Shown: positions 14,694-16,076 of the stretch, piece after piece
Layout: each line of letters starts with the position of its first letter
Position numbering within the stretch: the stretch's first letter is position 1
NCBI GenBank assembly: GCA_035601815.1
Contig: DATNNN010000061.1
Coordinates: 1 to 16,076, forward strand
From: DATNNN01 sp035601815
GTDB lineage: Bacteria > Pseudomonadota > Alphaproteobacteria > Rhizobiales > Xanthobacteraceae
Length of the DNA stretch: 16,076 bases
Reading direction: 5' to 3'
Notes under the pieces: model-generated
The model's input: the letters and a program-made list of their open reading frames with translations, nothing else
The model's database searches: none
What the model was told of the DNA's origin: nothing
Position numbers and translations under genes: made by a program

Positions 14694-14723
14694 AAAAAAA
14701 GTGCGGCGGCTTGTCGCCGCCGC
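14694..14723 (-). terminator. intrinsic terminator after the livK-like gene
   Basis: Read on the minus strand, a perfect eight-base stem (14716-14723 with 14703-14710, five-base loop) is followed by a run of seven T (14694-14700). It begins 16 bases after the livK-like stop and ends about 40 bases before the livF start, so livF either has its own promoter or depends on partial read-through. Confidence 0.92.
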
Positions 14724-14739
14724 GCCCCGTGCATGGAGA

Positions 14740-15912
14740 TTACTTCTTCGCCGTCTTGCCCGGATCCTTCACCGCCGCGAAGGTGGCGATCTCGGTATTG
14801 TAGAGCTCGCCGTCCACTTTCTCGACCTTGCGGATATAGACGTTCTGCACGATCTCGCGGGTCTCCGGATCGATGGAGATGGGCCCGCGCGGGCTTTCCC
14901 ACTTCATGCCCTTCATGGCGTTGACCAGCGCCTCGCCGTCGGTCTTGCCGCCGGTCTTCTTCAGCGCCTCGTAGATGAGATGCATGCCGTCGTAGCCGCC
15001 GAGCGAAATGAAGTTCGGCCTGAGCCCGTTGTTCGCCTTCTTGAACGCCGCGACGTAGGCCTTGTTCATCGCCGAAGGATGCGAGGCCGAGTAGAAGCCG
15101 GCGGTCACCACGCCGAGCATGGCGTCGCCCATGCCCGGCAGGTCGTTGTCGTCGGTGATGTCGCCGGGGCCGATCAGCTTGATGCCGGACTTGTCGAAAC
15201 CGCGCTCGACGAATTGCCGGGCGAAGGTGCCGGCCTGTCCCGCCGGCACGAACACGAAGAGCGAGTCGGGACCAGCGTCACGGGCGCGCTGCAGGAATGG
15301 CGCGAAGTCAGGATTGGCAAGCGGCACCTTGATGGTCTCGAGGACTTGGCCGCCGCCCTTGGTATAGACCGTGGTGAACACGGCGGTCGCTTCGGCGCCG
15401 GGCGCCCAGTCCGACTGGACGATGACGACCTTCTTGCTGCCGTTCTTGAGTGCCCACTCGGCGATGATCTGCGACTGCTGCCCGAGCGTGAAGCTGGTGC
15501 GCACGTAGAAGGGGGATCGGTCGGTCACCACCGAGGTCCCCGACACCATGATCACCGTCGCGGTCTTCGATTCGGTGGCGAGCGGGGCGATGGCCATGGC
15601 GACCGGCGTGATGCCGACGCCGAGGATGTTCACCTTTTCGTTGACGATGAGCTCCTGCGCCAGGCGCTTGGCCATATCCGGGACCGCCGTGTCGTCCTTC
15701 AACACGATCTCGATCTTCTTGCCGGCGACGGTGTTGCCGTGCTGCTGGATGTAGAGATTCACTCCACCCATGATCTGCCGGCCGATCGCGGAAAGCGGTC
15801 CCGACATCGACTGAACCAGGCCGATCTTGATCGTGTCCTGGGCGGAAGCGGGTCCGCCCGCGAGCAGACCGGCCGCAAGCGCTACGCCGGCAAGAATATG
15901 TTTCGATCCCAT
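14740..15912 (-). CDS. periplasmic substrate-binding protein, LivK/branched-chain amino-acid type
   Basis: This 390-residue periplasmic binding protein of the type I fold (Peripla_BP_6, HAAT family) delivers ligand to a Liv-type ABC importer. Residues 1-24 are a signal peptide ending ASA before Gln25. The mature protein opens TIKIGLVQSMSGPLSAIG, the typical first strand and ligand-binding loop. It continues with LAQELIVNEKVNILGVG, VIMVSGTS, PFYVRTSFTLGQQ, KKVVIVQSDWAPGAE, a ligand-pocket segment with FYSASHP and a LGGYDGMHLIYEALKK segment. The start at ATG 15910-15912 is fixed by a strong GAGGAGG about nine bases upstream; the frame is open earlier but lacks sense. The ligand cannot be inferred: members of this family bind amino acids, amides, urea or aromatic acids. 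It is followed by its own terminator and then livF. Confidence 0.93.
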   Translation of the reverse strand: MGSKHILAGVALAAGLLAGGPASAQDTIKIGLVQSMSGPLSAIGRQIMGGVNLYIQQHGNTVAGKKIEIVLKDDTAVPDMAKRLAQELIVNEKVNILGVGITPVAMAIAPLATESKTATVIMVSGTSVVTDRSPFYVRTSFTLGQQSQIIAEWALKNGSKKVVIVQSDWAPGAEATAVFTTVYTKGGGQVLETIKVPLANPDFAPFLQRARDAGPDSLFVFVPAGQAGTFARQFVERGFDKSGIKLIGPGDITDDNDLPGMGDAMLGVVTAGFYSASHPSAMNKAYVAAFKKANNGLRPNFISLGGYDGMHLIYEALKKTGGKTDGEALVNAMKGMKWESPRGPISIDPETREIVQNVYIRKVEKVDGELYNTEIATFAAVKDPGKTAKK

Positions 15913-15979
15913 CACCTTCCTCCTCGTTGTTTTCCGTCGCGGGCGATTTTCTGGTGTCGCCTTCTGCGATAGACTCCCG

Positions 15980-16008
15980 ATTGTTGGGCATCCAACTACT
16001 TTCGTCAA
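15980..16008 (-). promoter_or_regulatory. candidate sigma-70 promoter for the livK-like gene with internal dyad
   Basis: On the minus strand TTGACG (16003-16008) and AACAAT (15980-15985, four of six matches to TATAAT) are separated by exactly 17 bases, placing transcription start about 60 bases before the gene. Between and overlapping them lies GTTGG-N4-CCAAC (15983-15996), a possible operator. A GANTC site is at 15972. Confidence 0.45.
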
Positions 16009-16076
16009 TTCTCGGTGCATGTCGCGCTGCAACCCGCATGGAGCGGCTTGACCGGTCGATTCCGGTTGACACAGTG

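Overview
The window is high-GC alphaproteobacterial DNA, most likely from the order Hyphomicrobiales (Rhizobiales), in the Bradyrhizobium/Rhodopseudomonas/Xanthobacteraceae area. The reasons are a ChpT and CtrA pair (the cell-cycle phosphorelay found only in alphaproteobacteria), an EipA/DUF1134 envelope protein, a rhizobial-type FliJ, and a strong concentration of GANTC (CcrM methylation) sites in the gaps between genes. No tRNA, rRNA, CRISPR array, insertion sequence or phage gene was seen. Nothing in base or codon use suggests recent transfer.

Layout. 1-1138 (+): the 3' end of a zinc-type NADP-dependent oxidoreductase, then an EamA/DMT permease broken by a single-base frameshift. 1135-4070 (-): a membrane-anchored coiled-coil protein of unknown function, the periplasmic protein EipA, and the CysQ phosphatase. 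4177-10270 (+): chpT followed by a compact chemotaxis operon cheA-cheW-cheY-cheB-cheR, closed by a strong bidirectional terminator. 10355-11056 (-): ctrA, with a 469-bp upstream region full of GANTC sites and holding an exact TTAACCAT CtrA-type box. 11526-13285 (+): fliJ, then an ECF sigma factor translationally coupled to an RskA-like anti-sigma factor. 13282-15912 (-): a GNAT acetyltransferase, livF, and a LivK-like periplasmic binding protein whose gene has its own terminator before livF.

How the genes fit together. The centre of the window joins two phosphorelays that control when and where a swarmer-type cell moves. ChpT takes phosphate from CckA and passes it to CtrA, which controls flagellar and division genes; both genes are here. 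Between them lies a full CheA/W/Y/B/R set, with FliJ (flagellar export) on the far side. CheA is unusual in lacking a recognisable P2 domain and carrying a second CheW-like domain plus a C-terminal receiver. No chemoreceptor gene is present. The flanking genes (envelope integrity, sulfur-assimilation nucleotide recycling, amino-acid-type ABC uptake, an ECF stress regulon) look like ordinary chromosomal housekeeping or adaptive functions.

Most gene identities are secure from motifs. The coiled-coil gene, the GNAT substrate, the ECF regulon, the LivK ligand and all proposed regulatory sites remain inference.
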